Source: Microbacteriaceae bacterium PS02343
GTDB taxonomy: Bacteria; Actinomycetota; Actinomycetes; Actinomycetales; Microbacteriaceae
DNA length: 51,499 nt
Direction of reading: 5' to 3'
Assembly (NCBI GenBank): GCA_029959365.1
Contig: JASCOA010000008.1
Location: 1-51,499 of the forward strand
Made by a program: the position numbers and the translations under genes. Under the pieces are notes generated by a model. It had not been told where the DNA came from and did not search any database. It was given only the letters and a program-made list of their open reading frames with translations. Position 1 is the first letter of the stretch, and each line of letters opens with the position of its first letter. Positions 34,345-41,936 of the stretch are shown piece by piece.

Positions 34345-34680
34345 ATGAGCGGCACCGACGGAGCGGATGCGGCGCGAGCGGATGCGGGTGCGCCCCGCCG
34401 CCGCCCGGATCGCGCTCTGCGCACGGCCGCGCTCGTGCTGCTCGGCGTCGCCGCCGTCGCGCTGGTCTACAACCTCGTCACGACCCTGCGCACGCTCGAC
34501 CGCTATCCCGGGGCCCGCTTCGGGGAGGTGTTCTCCGCCACCGACGGCGACGACCTCGTCGCCACGCTCTGGTTCTCGACGATCGTCTGGGCTCCGGTCG
34601 TGCTGCCGCTGCTCGCGGCCGCGCTGCTGCTGGTCTCGTTCCTGCCCGCGCTGCGCCCGCACCGCCCCGCGCACCGCTGA
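34345..34680 (+). CDS. small two-span membrane protein of unknown function
   Basis: A protein of 111 residues with an Asp/Ala/Arg-rich cytoplasmic start, one hydrophobic segment at about 29-48 and another at about 78-103, and a basic C-terminal tail. No family is recognised. The ATG at 34345 is six bases after TATGGT (34333-34338), which fits a leaderless mRNA. Its N-terminal codons include two in-frame copies of GCGGATGCG (Ala-Asp-Ala). Confidence 0.6.
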   Translation: MSGTDGADAARADAGAPRRRPDRALRTAALVLLGVAAVALVYNLVTTLRTLDRYPGARFGEVFSATDGDDLVATLWFSTIVWAPVVLPLLAAALLLVSFLPALRPHRPAHR

Positions 34681-34783
34681 GCGGGCTCCTCGACGAGGCC
34701 ACCCGCGCCGCGGATCGACCGCAGTCGGCGAAACTCCCCGGCGGTCCCCGGATCCGCGCGGCCCCGGGCCTACAGTGGCAGGC

Positions 34784-37700
34784 ATGCGCCGTGCCGAACG
34801 CCGAGTGGAAGACGACGACCCGACGGTCGCTCATCCGCTGCACCTCGGCGGTGGCCGGCTGCGGGTCAAGCCCGACGCCGTCAGCTGGGCAGACGAGGAG
34901 TACACCCCCGTGAATGTCGCCGAGCCCGTCTGGGCCTCCTGGCGCGAGGAGCTCGCCGTGGTCGGCGGGCCGAGCCCGCTGCTGCACTTCGAGGACACCC
35001 CGCGCACGGGCATCGAGCTCGGCACCACCCACCCCGGCGGCCTCGCGCAGTTCATCACCGGCCGCGCGACGCTGCTCTCGAGCCTGCTGCGCGACGACCG
35101 CGCCTTCGCCACCGCCACGGCGGCGGCAGAGGAGATCGCCGCGAAGGGCCACGAGCTCGCCACCACCCGCGGCATCGACAGCGTGCACCTCGGCATCGGC
35201 ATCGCCGAGTGGCAGCACGAGGGCGTGCAGTTCCGCGGCCCGATCCTGCTGCGCCCGCTCGCCCTGCGCCGCTACGGCCACGACTTCGAGCTGACGCTGC
35301 GCGGCAGCGCCAAGCTCAACCCCGCGCTCGCCGCGGCCCTGGCCGAGCAGTACGGCATCGAGATCGACCCGGCGGCGTTCGTCGCGCTCACCGAGCAGGG
35401 CTCCTCGTTCAGCCCGAACCCGATCATCGACCGGCTGCGCGGGCTCACCGCGCACCTGGGCTTCTTCGCGGTGCAGCCTCGCCTCGTCGTCTCCTCCTTC
35501 GCGGATGCGGGTGCGGCGATGGCCGCCGACGTCACCGCCCCCGCGCATCCGGTGCTCGACGCCCTCGCCGGCAACCCCTCCGCGAAGTGGGCCGTCACCG
35601 AGAGCAGCCTGCCGGCGGAGGTCGTGCCGAGCGACGAGCGCGAGCCGGGCCTCGACACGCTGCTGCTCGACGCCGACCCCGAGCAGGAGCAGGCGGTGGC
35701 GCACATCGCCGCCGGCAACTCGCTCGTGCTCACCGCGCTGCCCGGCACCGGCGCCACCCAGACCGTCGTCAACGCGATCGGCGCGCTCGTCGCGGGCAAC
35801 AAGCGCGTGCTCGTCGTCAGCCCCCGCCGCGCGAGCCTGCAGGGCCTCGTGCGCCGCTTCAGCGACATCGGGCTGCCCGGGGTCGGCGCTCCGGCGGCGG
35901 AGCCCCGCCGTGCGGTGCTGCGCGGCATCTCCCGCAACGAGAAGGCCAAGCGCCCCCAGCTCGCCGAGGTCGACAACGCGCTCGTGCGCCTGCGCGGCGT
36001 GCTGCTCGAGTACCGCCGAGCACTCACGCCGAAGGACGCCGGCATGGGCGTCTCGGTGCTCGAGTGCCTGCAGGAGCTCAGCCGTCTCGCGCTGCTGCCC
36101 GACCCGCCCACGACCACCGCGCGGCTGCCGCGCCGCACGATCGAGGCGCTCGCGACCGATCGCGCCGCCGTCGCGCGCGTGCTCAGCGAGCTCGCGGAGC
36201 TCGGCGAGTTCCGCTTCGGCCCCCGCGACTCCGCCTGGCACGGCGCCGACTTCGGCAGCGCCGAGCAGGCGATCGAGGCGCACCGCACGGTCAGCCGCAT
36301 CGCGGGCGGCGACCTGCAGGCGCTGCTGGACCTCGCACGCCCGGTGATCGAGGAGAGCCGTATGCGGCCCTTCGGCACCATCCAGGAGCTCGGCCAGTAC
36401 CTCGCGCTGCTGGCGGGCATCCGCGACACCCTCGACCGCTTCCAGCCGGTCGTCTTCGACCGCTCGCTCGGCGAGCTCATCGCCGCGACGGCCCCGCGCC
36501 GCGACGGCGGCGACATGACGGGCGGCAACCGCCGCCGTCTCAAGAAGCTCGCCCGCGAGTACCTGCGGCCCGGCGTGCACGTCGGCGACCTGCACGGCTT
36601 CCTCGTCGAGATCCAGCAGCAGCGCCAGCTCTGGCAGCGCTACGCCCGCGCCGGCGTCGAGCCGCAGGTGCCCACCGGCATCGCCGAGGTGTACCGCGCC
36701 TACCAGCAGATGCAGCAGGACCTCAGCGCCCTCGACGGCCCGCTCGGCCTGCACGGCGACGACGTGCTCACGGCGATGCCGCTGGCCGAGCTGCAGGCGC
36801 GGCTCGAGGCGCTCGCCGCCGACGAGGAGGCCCTGGCGAACCTGCGCGAGCGCAGCGCACTCGCCCGCGAGCTGCACGGCATCGACCTGGCCGACCTGCT
36901 CGACGACTTCGCCGCCCGGCGCATCGAGGGCCCCCGCGTCGCGGGCGAGCTCGAGCTGGCCTGGTGGAAGTCGGCGCTCGAGTCGCTGCTGCAGAGCGAG
37001 CGCGCCCTGCTCGGCGCCAACACCAGCGTGCTCGACCGGCTCGAAGCCGACTTCCGCCTCGTCGACGAGGCGCACACGGCCGGCAGCGCGCAGCTGCTCG
37101 CGTGGCAGCTCGCCGAGAACTGGAAGCTGGGGCTCGTCGACTGGCCCGAGGAGGCCGGCAAGCTCAAGCAGCTGCTGCGCGGCGATGCGGTCTCGGCCGA
37201 CGAGCTGCACCGCGCGGCGCCGCACCTCACGCGCTTCCTCGCCCCGGTCTGGCTGGCCTCGCCGTACGAGGTGCCGCTGCTGCCCGAGGGCATGGGCTTC
37301 GACGCGGTCGTGCTGCTCGACGCGGGCTCGATGAGCCTCGCCGAGACGGTGCCCGCCATCCGCCGCTCGCGGCAGGTCGTCGTGGTCGGCGACCCGGTCA
37401 CGCAGGCGGCGCGCCCCTTCCGCATCGCGGTGGGCGAGCATCCGGTCGAGCAGGAGGAGTTCTCGCTGCAGGCGCCGGATGTGGAGCCCGAGGAAGCGGT
37501 CGCCGAGACCCCCGAGGAGCACTCGGCCTACAGCGCCCTCGCCGCCCTGCTGCCGCACCGCGAGCTCACCCGCAGCTACCGCGCGGGCGGCGACGACCTC
37601 GCCGGGCTCGTCAACCGCCGCTTCTACGGCGGTCGCATCGCGGCGCTGCCGTGGGCCGGCTCGTTCCTCGGCCACGACAGCATCGGCCTCGAACTGCTGC

Positions 37701-38563
37701 GCGACGGCTCCGGCATGCCCGACTCCATCTCGGGCGCCGTCGAGAGCCCCGACGCCGAGCTCAACCGCGTGATCGCGCTCGTGCTCGAGCACGCCCGCCT
37801 GCGCCCGGACGAATCGCTCATGGTCGTCACCGCCAGCCGCAAGCACGCCGTGCGCCTGCAGCGCGAGGTCACCACGGCCCTGCGCTCGCGCAGCGACCTC
37901 GTCGACTTCCTCGTGCGCGACCGCGCCGAGCCGCTGCTCGTCGCCACCCTCGAGCAGGCCGTCGAGCAGAGCCGCGACCGCGTCATCTTCTCGATCGGCT
38001 ACGGCCGCACCCCGCACGGACGCCTGCTCAGCGAGTTCGGCGCGCTCGGCGGACCCGAGGGCGAGCGCCTGCTGGCCGTCGCCATGACCCGCGCCCGCCG
38101 CGGCATGGTGATCGTCAGCGCCTTCAAGCCCGAGCACGTGGAGGAGCACCGGATGGGCCGCGGCGTCGTGCTGCTGGCCGAGATCCTGCGCGAGATCCAG
38201 GCTCGCAGCGGCGTGCTCGACCTGCAGGACGACAGCGACCCCATGCTCACCGACCTGGCCCGCCGTCTCGAGCAGCGCGGCCTGCGCACGGCGCTCGGCT
38301 ACCGCGGGGCCCTCGGCCTCGTGGTCGCCTACCGCGACAAGGGCCTCGTCGTCGAGAGCGACCGCGCGCTCGGCGGCGGCAGCCTGCGCGAGGTGCTGCG
38401 CCTGCGGCCCGAGCAGCTGCGCCGCCTGGGCTGGTCGTACCTGCGCGTGCACTCCTTCGAGCTCTTCGCCGACCCCGACGCGGTCGCCGACCGCATCGCC
38501 GGCGTGCTCGGCGCGGTCACCCGCGGCGACACCCAGCCGGTGCCGGCGCTGCCCCAGCCGTGA
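34784..38563 (+). CDS. DUF4011/SF1-helicase/Vsr-like-nuclease protein with degraded active sites
   Basis: A protein of 1259 residues. About 45-200 resembles DUF4011 (SPLLHFEDT, GHELATTRGIDSVHLGIG, GPILLRPLAL). Helicase domain 1 should carry Walker A, but the site reads PGTGATQT (320-327), with A324 where the lysine belongs. Walker B reads VVLLDAGSM, with D846-A847 in place of DE, followed by GDPVTQ. Helicase domain 2 is well kept: LTRSYRAGGDDLAGLVNRRFYGGRI and GERLLAVAMTRARRGMVIVSAF. The last 100 residues resemble the MTES_1575/Vsr-like nuclease found at the end of such helicases; E1191 is in VVESD, but the preceding catalytic aspartate appears replaced (GLVVAY). TACAGT lies seven bases before ATG 34784. 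I infer a non-catalytic or altered relative of this defence-type family, not a random pseudogene: the frame is intact. Confidence 0.78.
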   Translation: MRRAERRVEDDDPTVAHPLHLGGGRLRVKPDAVSWADEEYTPVNVAEPVWASWREELAVVGGPSPLLHFEDTPRTGIELGTTHPGGLAQFITGRATLLSSLLRDDRAFATATAAAEEIAAKGHELATTRGIDSVHLGIGIAEWQHEGVQFRGPILLRPLALRRYGHDFELTLRGSAKLNPALAAALAEQYGIEIDPAAFVALTEQGSSFSPNPIIDRLRGLTAHLGFFAVQPRLVVSSFADAGAAMAADVTAPAHPVLDALAGNPSAKWAVTESSLPAEVVPSDEREPGLDTLLLDADPEQEQAVAHIAAGNSLVLTALPGTGATQTVVNAIGALVAGNKRVLVVSPRRASLQGLVRRFSDIGLPGVGAPAAEPRRAVLRGISRNEKAKRPQLAEVDNALVRLRGVLLEYRRALTPKDAGMGVSVLECLQELSRLALLPDPPTTTARLPRRTIEALATDRAAVARVLSELAELGEFRFGPRDSAWHGADFGSAEQAIEAHRTVSRIAGGDLQALLDLARPVIEESRMRPFGTIQELGQYLALLAGIRDTLDRFQPVVFDRSLGELIAATAPRRDGGDMTGGNRRRLKKLAREYLRPGVHVGDLHGFLVEIQQQRQLWQRYARAGVEPQVPTGIAEVYRAYQQMQQDLSALDGPLGLHGDDVLTAMPLAELQARLEALAADEEALANLRERSALARELHGIDLADLLDDFAARRIEGPRVAGELELAWWKSALESLLQSERALLGANTSVLDRLEADFRLVDEAHTAGSAQLLAWQLAENWKLGLVDWPEEAGKLKQLLRGDAVSADELHRAAPHLTRFLAPVWLASPYEVPLLPEGMGFDAVVLLDAGSMSLAETVPAIRRSRQVVVVGDPVTQAARPFRIAVGEHPVEQEEFSLQAPDVEPEEAVAETPEEHSAYSALAALLPHRELTRSYRAGGDDLAGLVNRRFYGGRIAALPWAGSFLGHDSIGLELLRDGSGMPDSISGAVESPDAELNRVIALVLEHARLRPDESLMVVTASRKHAVRLQREVTTALRSRSDLVDFLVRDRAEPLLVATLEQAVEQSRDRVIFSIGYGRTPHGRLLSEFGALGGPEGERLLAVAMTRARRGMVIVSAFKPEHVEEHRMGRGVVLLAEILREIQARSGVLDLQDDSDPMLTDLARRLEQRGLRTALGYRGALGLVVAYRDKGLVVESDRALGGGSLREVLRLRPEQLRRLGWSYLRVHSFELFADPDAVADRIAGVLGAVTRGDTQPVPALPQP

Positions 38564-38772
38564 GCGCCGCCGACCGCGACGACCGAGCGGAAGCGTCCGG
38601 TGGGTCGGAGTCGCAGAGCGAGCAGGCGCCCCGCGCCCGACGACCGCACCGCCGGGTGCGCACCGCGCCCGTGCCGGGCAGCGACCCGAACCCGGCGCCG
38701 GAGCCGCGCCGTCACGCCTCGAGCGAGAACGACGCCCGTCTGCGCGCCGACAAGCCGCCCCACTGGGGCTGA
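38560..38772 (+). CDS. small basic protein coupled to the helicase-like gene
   Basis: A protein of 70 residues, rich in Arg, Pro, Ser and Asp and probably disordered, ending in the motif RLRADKPPHWG. I recall short actinobacterial proteins with a similar KPPHW tail, which supports it being a real gene. It starts with a GTG that overlaps the helicase stop (GTGA), so production is coupled and it may bind that protein. It ends three bases before the convergent mscL stop. No function is known. Confidence 0.6.
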   Translation: MSAADRDDRAEASGGSESQSEQAPRARRPHRRVRTAPVPGSDPNPAPEPRRHASSENDARLRADKPPHWG

Positions 38773-38775
38773 GGA

Positions 38776-39210
38776 CTACTCGTTGTCGGCCTTGTAACGC
38801 GCATTGTGCTGCGCCTGCAGCAGGTCGCGGATCTCGACGAGCAGCTCGGTGTCGGTCGGCGCGGAGGGCTCGACGACGACCGGCTCCTCGGCCTTCTTGC
38901 GGAACTGCACCTTCTTCAGGTAGTTCATCGGCACGATGAGCGCGAAGTAGACGACCGCGGCGACCAGGATGAACTGGATCACTGCGGAGATGACGAGGCC
39001 GTAGAGCAGGTCGGGGGCGTCGCGTCCACTGCCGAGCGGCACGCTCGCGGCGGCGAGCTCCGGAGCGTTGAAGATCAGCGCGATGATCGGGTTGATCACG
39101 CCGGTCACGATGCCGTTCACGATCGCCGTGAACGACGCGCCGATGACGACCGCCACCGCGAGCTCGATCACGTTGCCCCGGAGGATGAAGTCCTTGAATC
39201 CCTTGAGCAT
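38776..39210 (-). CDS. mscL: large-conductance mechanosensitive channel MscL
   Basis: A channel of 144 residues that opens under membrane tension to release solutes during osmotic downshock. It begins with the amphipathic MLKGFKDFILRGNVIELAVAVVIG helix running into TM1 (GASFTAIVNGIVTG), has a periplasmic loop and a second span (YGLVISAVIQFILVAAVVYF), and ends with the conserved LLVEIRDLLQ cytoplasmic helix. It is the last gene of a three-gene minus-strand operon with a zinc-ribbon protein and 5-FCL. Confidence 0.96.
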   Translation of the reverse strand: MLKGFKDFILRGNVIELAVAVVIGASFTAIVNGIVTGVINPIIALIFNAPELAAASVPLGSGRDAPDLLYGLVISAVIQFILVAAVVYFALIVPMNYLKKVQFRKKAEEPVVVEPSAPTDTELLVEIRDLLQAQHNARYKADNE

Positions 39211-39240
39211 GGTCGGTTGCTCCCTATCTGCCGACGGAGG

Positions 39241-39528
39241 TCAGCTGCTGGTCGAGGAACTGCTGGAGGAGGACGAGCCCGACGCCGGCTTCGCGGCCGG
39301 CTTGGAGGAGCTGCTGGTGGACGAGGACGACGAGCCCGAACCCGAGCCCGACGCGCGCGAGTCGGTGCGGTAGAAGCCCGAGCCGTTGAAGGTCACGCCG
39401 ACCGCGCTGAAGATCTTGCGCAGGGCGCCGCCGCAGGCGGGGCAGACCGAGAGGCTGGCGTCGGAGAACGACTGCTGGATGTCGAAGGCGTTCTGGCAGA
39501 CGGTGCAGCGGTAGGAGTAGGTGGGCAC
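39241..39528 (-). CDS. FmdB-family zinc-ribbon protein with a Ser-rich tail
   Basis: A protein of 95 residues. The N-terminal 50 residues form the FmdB/CxxC zinc ribbon: MPTYSYRCTVC, then VCPACGG, and the FNGSGFYRTD end of the domain. The remaining 35 residues are almost only Ser, Lys, Ala, Pro and Gly. The start is GTG (39526-39528) with GGAAGAA upstream. It lies between 5-FCL and mscL with gaps of about 30 bases. The family was linked to formamidase regulation, but the actual role is unknown. Confidence 0.9.
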   Translation of the reverse strand: MPTYSYRCTVCQNAFDIQQSFSDASLSVCPACGGALRKIFSAVGVTFNGSGFYRTDSRASGSGSGSSSSSTSSSSKPAAKPASGSSSSSSSSTSS

Positions 39529-39556
39529 GACGTTCTTCCGTAGAGAGGGGAGTGGA

Positions 39557-40135
39557 TCAGAGGGTGCGCACGGCGCCCGGGGTCACGACCCCGTCGACCG
39601 GCTGGTCGTGGGGCTCGCTCGGCACGACGTCGACGAACTCGCTGTCGAAGACGACCGCGTAGGTCGGCGGGCGGCGCTCCATCGAGCCGAGGGTCTTGTC
39701 GAAGTAGCCGCGGCCCCAGCCGAGGCGCATGCCGCTCGCGTCGATGCTCGCGGCGGGCACGAGGATCAGATCCACGTCGTTGATGGCGAGCGGGCTGAGC
39801 ACCTCGCCGACCACCTCGGGCACGCCGAAGATGCCCTCTCGCTCGCTCTCGCCGTCGCCGACCGCCCAGTCGAGCAGGCCGTCGTCGCGGGTGATCGGCA
39901 GCAGCACGCGGATGCCCTGCTCGTGCGCCCAGTTGAGGAAGGGCCGCACGTTCGGCTCGTCCGAGGAGGAGAGGTACGCCGAGAGGCTGCGGGCGCCGGT
40001 CGAGGCGACGAGCTCGCGCAGCCGCTCGCCGAGCTGCTCGGTGGCCAGCTCGCGCTCGGTGACCGTCATGGTGCGGCGTCGTTCGCGCAGCTCCGCGCGC
40101 AGGGCGCGCTTCTCGGCGTGGACGTCGGGCGACAT
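39557..40135 (-). CDS. 5-formyltetrahydrofolate cyclo-ligase
   Basis: An enzyme of 192 residues that converts 5-formyl-THF to 5,10-methenyl-THF with ATP. Visible motifs are EKRALRAELRERRR at the start, the substrate region SLSAYLSSSDEPNVRPFL and the signature MRLGWGRGYFDKTL. The frame is open further upstream, but ATG 40135 has TAGGAT seven bases upstream (leaderless type) and begins the conserved domain. First gene of the 5-FCL - zinc ribbon - mscL operon, divergent from galU. Confidence 0.93.
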   Translation of the reverse strand: MSPDVHAEKRALRAELRERRRTMTVTERELATEQLGERLRELVASTGARSLSAYLSSSDEPNVRPFLNWAHEQGIRVLLPITRDDGLLDWAVGDGESEREGIFGVPEVVGEVLSPLAINDVDLILVPAASIDASGMRLGWGRGYFDKTLGSMERRPPTYAVVFDSEFVDVVPSEPHDQPVDGVVTPGAVRTL

Positions 40136-40153
40136 GCCGCCCATCCTACGGGC

Positions 40154-40236
40154 GGGCGGATGCGGCGGCGTCGTGACGATGCGAGCGAGCGGATGCGGAG
40201 CGGCCGTCCCCGCGCATCCGCTGCGCGCATCCGCCC
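40154..40236. repeat. nested inverted repeats of the GCGGATGC word between 5-FCL and galU
   Basis: GGGCGGATGCG (40154-40164) pairs with CGCATCCGCCC (40226-40236), and inside it AGCGGATGCG (40188-40197) pairs with CGCATCCGCT (40213-40222). Four copies of the 8-mer in 83 bases form a possible cruciform or double stem in the divergent promoter region. Confidence 0.75.
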
Positions 40237-40282
40237 GGCTGTGCCCCAGCCGCCCGCAGTCCGCGCGGAACAGGGCTTTCGA

Positions 40283-40288
40283 TAGGGT
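40283..40288 (+). promoter_or_regulatory. -10 box of galU
   Basis: TAGGGT is followed by seven bases and the ATG of galU at 40296, predicting a leaderless or nearly leaderless mRNA. No Shine-Dalgarno sequence is present. Confidence 0.5.
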
Positions 40289-40295
40289 GTGCCCT

Positions 40296-41186
40296 ATGAC
40301 CAATCGTGTGACCAAGGCAGTGATCCCTGCCGCAGGACTCGGCACCCGCTTCCTGCCCGCCACCAAGGCCATGCCGAAGGAGATGCTGCCGGTCGTCGAC
40401 AAGCCGGCCATCCAGTACGTCGTGGAGGAGGCCGTGAACGCCGGCCTGACCGACGTGCTCATGATCACCGGGCGCAACAAGAACGCGCTCGAGAACCACT
40501 TCGACCGCATGACCGAGCTCGAGGCGACCCTCGAGGCGAAGGGCGACCTCGCCAAGCTCGAGAAGGTCAACTACTCCACCGACCTGGCCGACATGCACTA
40601 CGTGCGCCAGGGCGACCCCAAGGGCCTCGGCCACGCCGTGCTGCGCGCCAAGATGCACGTGGGCGACGAGCCCTTCGCCGTGCTCCTCGGCGACGACATC
40701 ATCGACGACCGCGACGTGCTGCTCACCCGCATGCTCGAGGTCGCCGGCGCCAAGGGCGCGACCGTCGTCGCGCTGCTCGAGGTCGACCCGGCCGTCGCGC
40801 ACATGTACGGCGTCGCGACCGTCGAGGCGACCGAGGACGACGACGTCGTCAAGGTGGTCGGCCTCGTCGAGAAGCCGGCCCCCGGCACCGCCCCCTCCAA
40901 CTACGCGATCATCGGCCGCTACGTGCTGCAGCCCGAGATCTTCGAGGTGCTCGAGCGCACCGAGCCCGGCAAGGGCGGCGAGATCCAGCTGACCGACGCG
41001 ATGCTCGAGCTCGCCGACCAGGGCATCGCCGGCGGCGTGTACGGCGTCGTCTTCCGCGGCCGCCGCTACGACACGGGCGACCGCCTCGACTACATCAAGG
41101 CGATCGTGCAGCTCGCCAGCGACCGCGAGGACCTCGGCAAGGACCTCAAGCCCTGGCTGCGCGAGTTCGCCGCGGGCCTGGAGTAA
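40296..41186 (+). CDS. galU: UTP-glucose-1-phosphate uridylyltransferase
   Basis: A cytoplasmic enzyme of 296 residues making UDP-glucose for surface polysaccharides and sugar interconversion. The nucleotidyltransferase signature AVIPAAGLGTRFLPATKAMPKEM starts at about residue 8 (shown here in two overlapping family blocks), followed by GLGHAVLRAK, VLLGDDI and VGLVEKP. Length and N-terminus fit family norms. The frame is open upstream through the repeat region, but ATG 40296 is directly before the conserved strand and seven bases after a TAGGGT box. An acetyltransferase gene follows after about 34 bases. Confidence 0.95.
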   Translation: MTNRVTKAVIPAAGLGTRFLPATKAMPKEMLPVVDKPAIQYVVEEAVNAGLTDVLMITGRNKNALENHFDRMTELEATLEAKGDLAKLEKVNYSTDLADMHYVRQGDPKGLGHAVLRAKMHVGDEPFAVLLGDDIIDDRDVLLTRMLEVAGAKGATVVALLEVDPAVAHMYGVATVEATEDDDVVKVVGLVEKPAPGTAPSNYAIIGRYVLQPEIFEVLERTEPGKGGEIQLTDAMLELADQGIAGGVYGVVFRGRRYDTGDRLDYIKAIVQLASDREDLGKDLKPWLREFAAGLE

Positions 41187-41220
41187 GCGCCGCCTCCGGC
41201 GTCGACGAGGGGACGCGACC

Positions 41221-41874
41221 ACGAACATCCCGGTCCTGAGCGAGGGGGCCGTCACGCTGCGGCCGATCAGGCTGCGGGACGCCCGCGCGCTCGAACGCGA
41301 GCTCGCGGCGAACCGCACCTGGCTGCGCCGCTGGGAGGCGACCAGCCCGCACGCGACCTACGGGGTCGACGTGCGCAGCAGCATCCGCTCGCTCCTCGGC
41401 GGCGCCCGCACCGGCACCGGCCTGCCCTTCGCGATCGAGGTGGACGGCGAGTTCGCCGGCCAGCTCAACGTGTCGTCGATCACCTACGGCTCGCTCGCCT
41501 CGGCGAGCATCGGCTACTGGGTCGCCGAGCGCTTCGCAGGCCGCGGCGTGACCCCGACCGCGGTCGCGCTCGCGACGGACTACTGCTTCGCGGGCATCGA
41601 TCTGCACCGGATGGAGATCTGCATCCGCCCCGAGAACGGCCCCAGCCTGCGCGTGGTCGAGAAGCTCGGCTTCCGCTACGAAGGGCTGCGCCGGCGCTAC
41701 ATCCACATCGACGGCGACTGGCGCGACCACTTCTGCTTCGCGCTGGTGCGCGAGGAGATCCCCGAGGGCGTGCTGGCGCGCTGGCGCCAGGGCCGCGCCC
41801 CCACCGCCGCGGGGCAGGTGCCCGAAGCGGATGTGCGCCGCGCGCAGCATCCGCTCGGCTCCGACTCGGAGTAA
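41221..41874 (+). CDS. RimJ/RimL-like GNAT N-acetyltransferase with a probable ACG start
   Basis: A GNAT protein of about 217 residues, likely acetylating a protein N-terminus or small amine. Family features are VTLRPIRLRDARALEREL at the start, the acetyl-CoA loop in YWVAERFAGRGVTPTAV and the C-terminal VVEKLGFRYEGLRRRYIHIDG. No ATG, GTG or TTG lies between the galU stop and a GTG at 41371, and starting there would lose the first 50 residues including the first strand. ACG at 41221 sits seven bases after a GAGGGGA ribosome site and reads (M)NIPVL, so it is either a rare ACG start or a mutated ATG. It probably shares the galU transcript. Confidence 0.8.
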   Translation, partial: TNIPVLSEGAVTLRPIRLRDARALERELAANRTWLRRWEATSPHATYGVDVRSSIRSLLGGARTGTGLPFAIEVDGEFAGQLNVSSITYGSLASASIGYWVAERFAGRGVTPTAVALATDYCFAGIDLHRMEICIRPENGPSLRVVEKLGFRYEGLRRRYIHIDGDWRDHFCFALVREEIPEGVLARWRQGRAPTAAGQVPEADVRRAQHPLGSDSE

Positions 41875-41936
41875 TCACCGCTTCGCGCCCGGCGCGGCGG
41901 ACGGCCCCGGGCGCGTCGCGCTCGTACGCTCCACCC

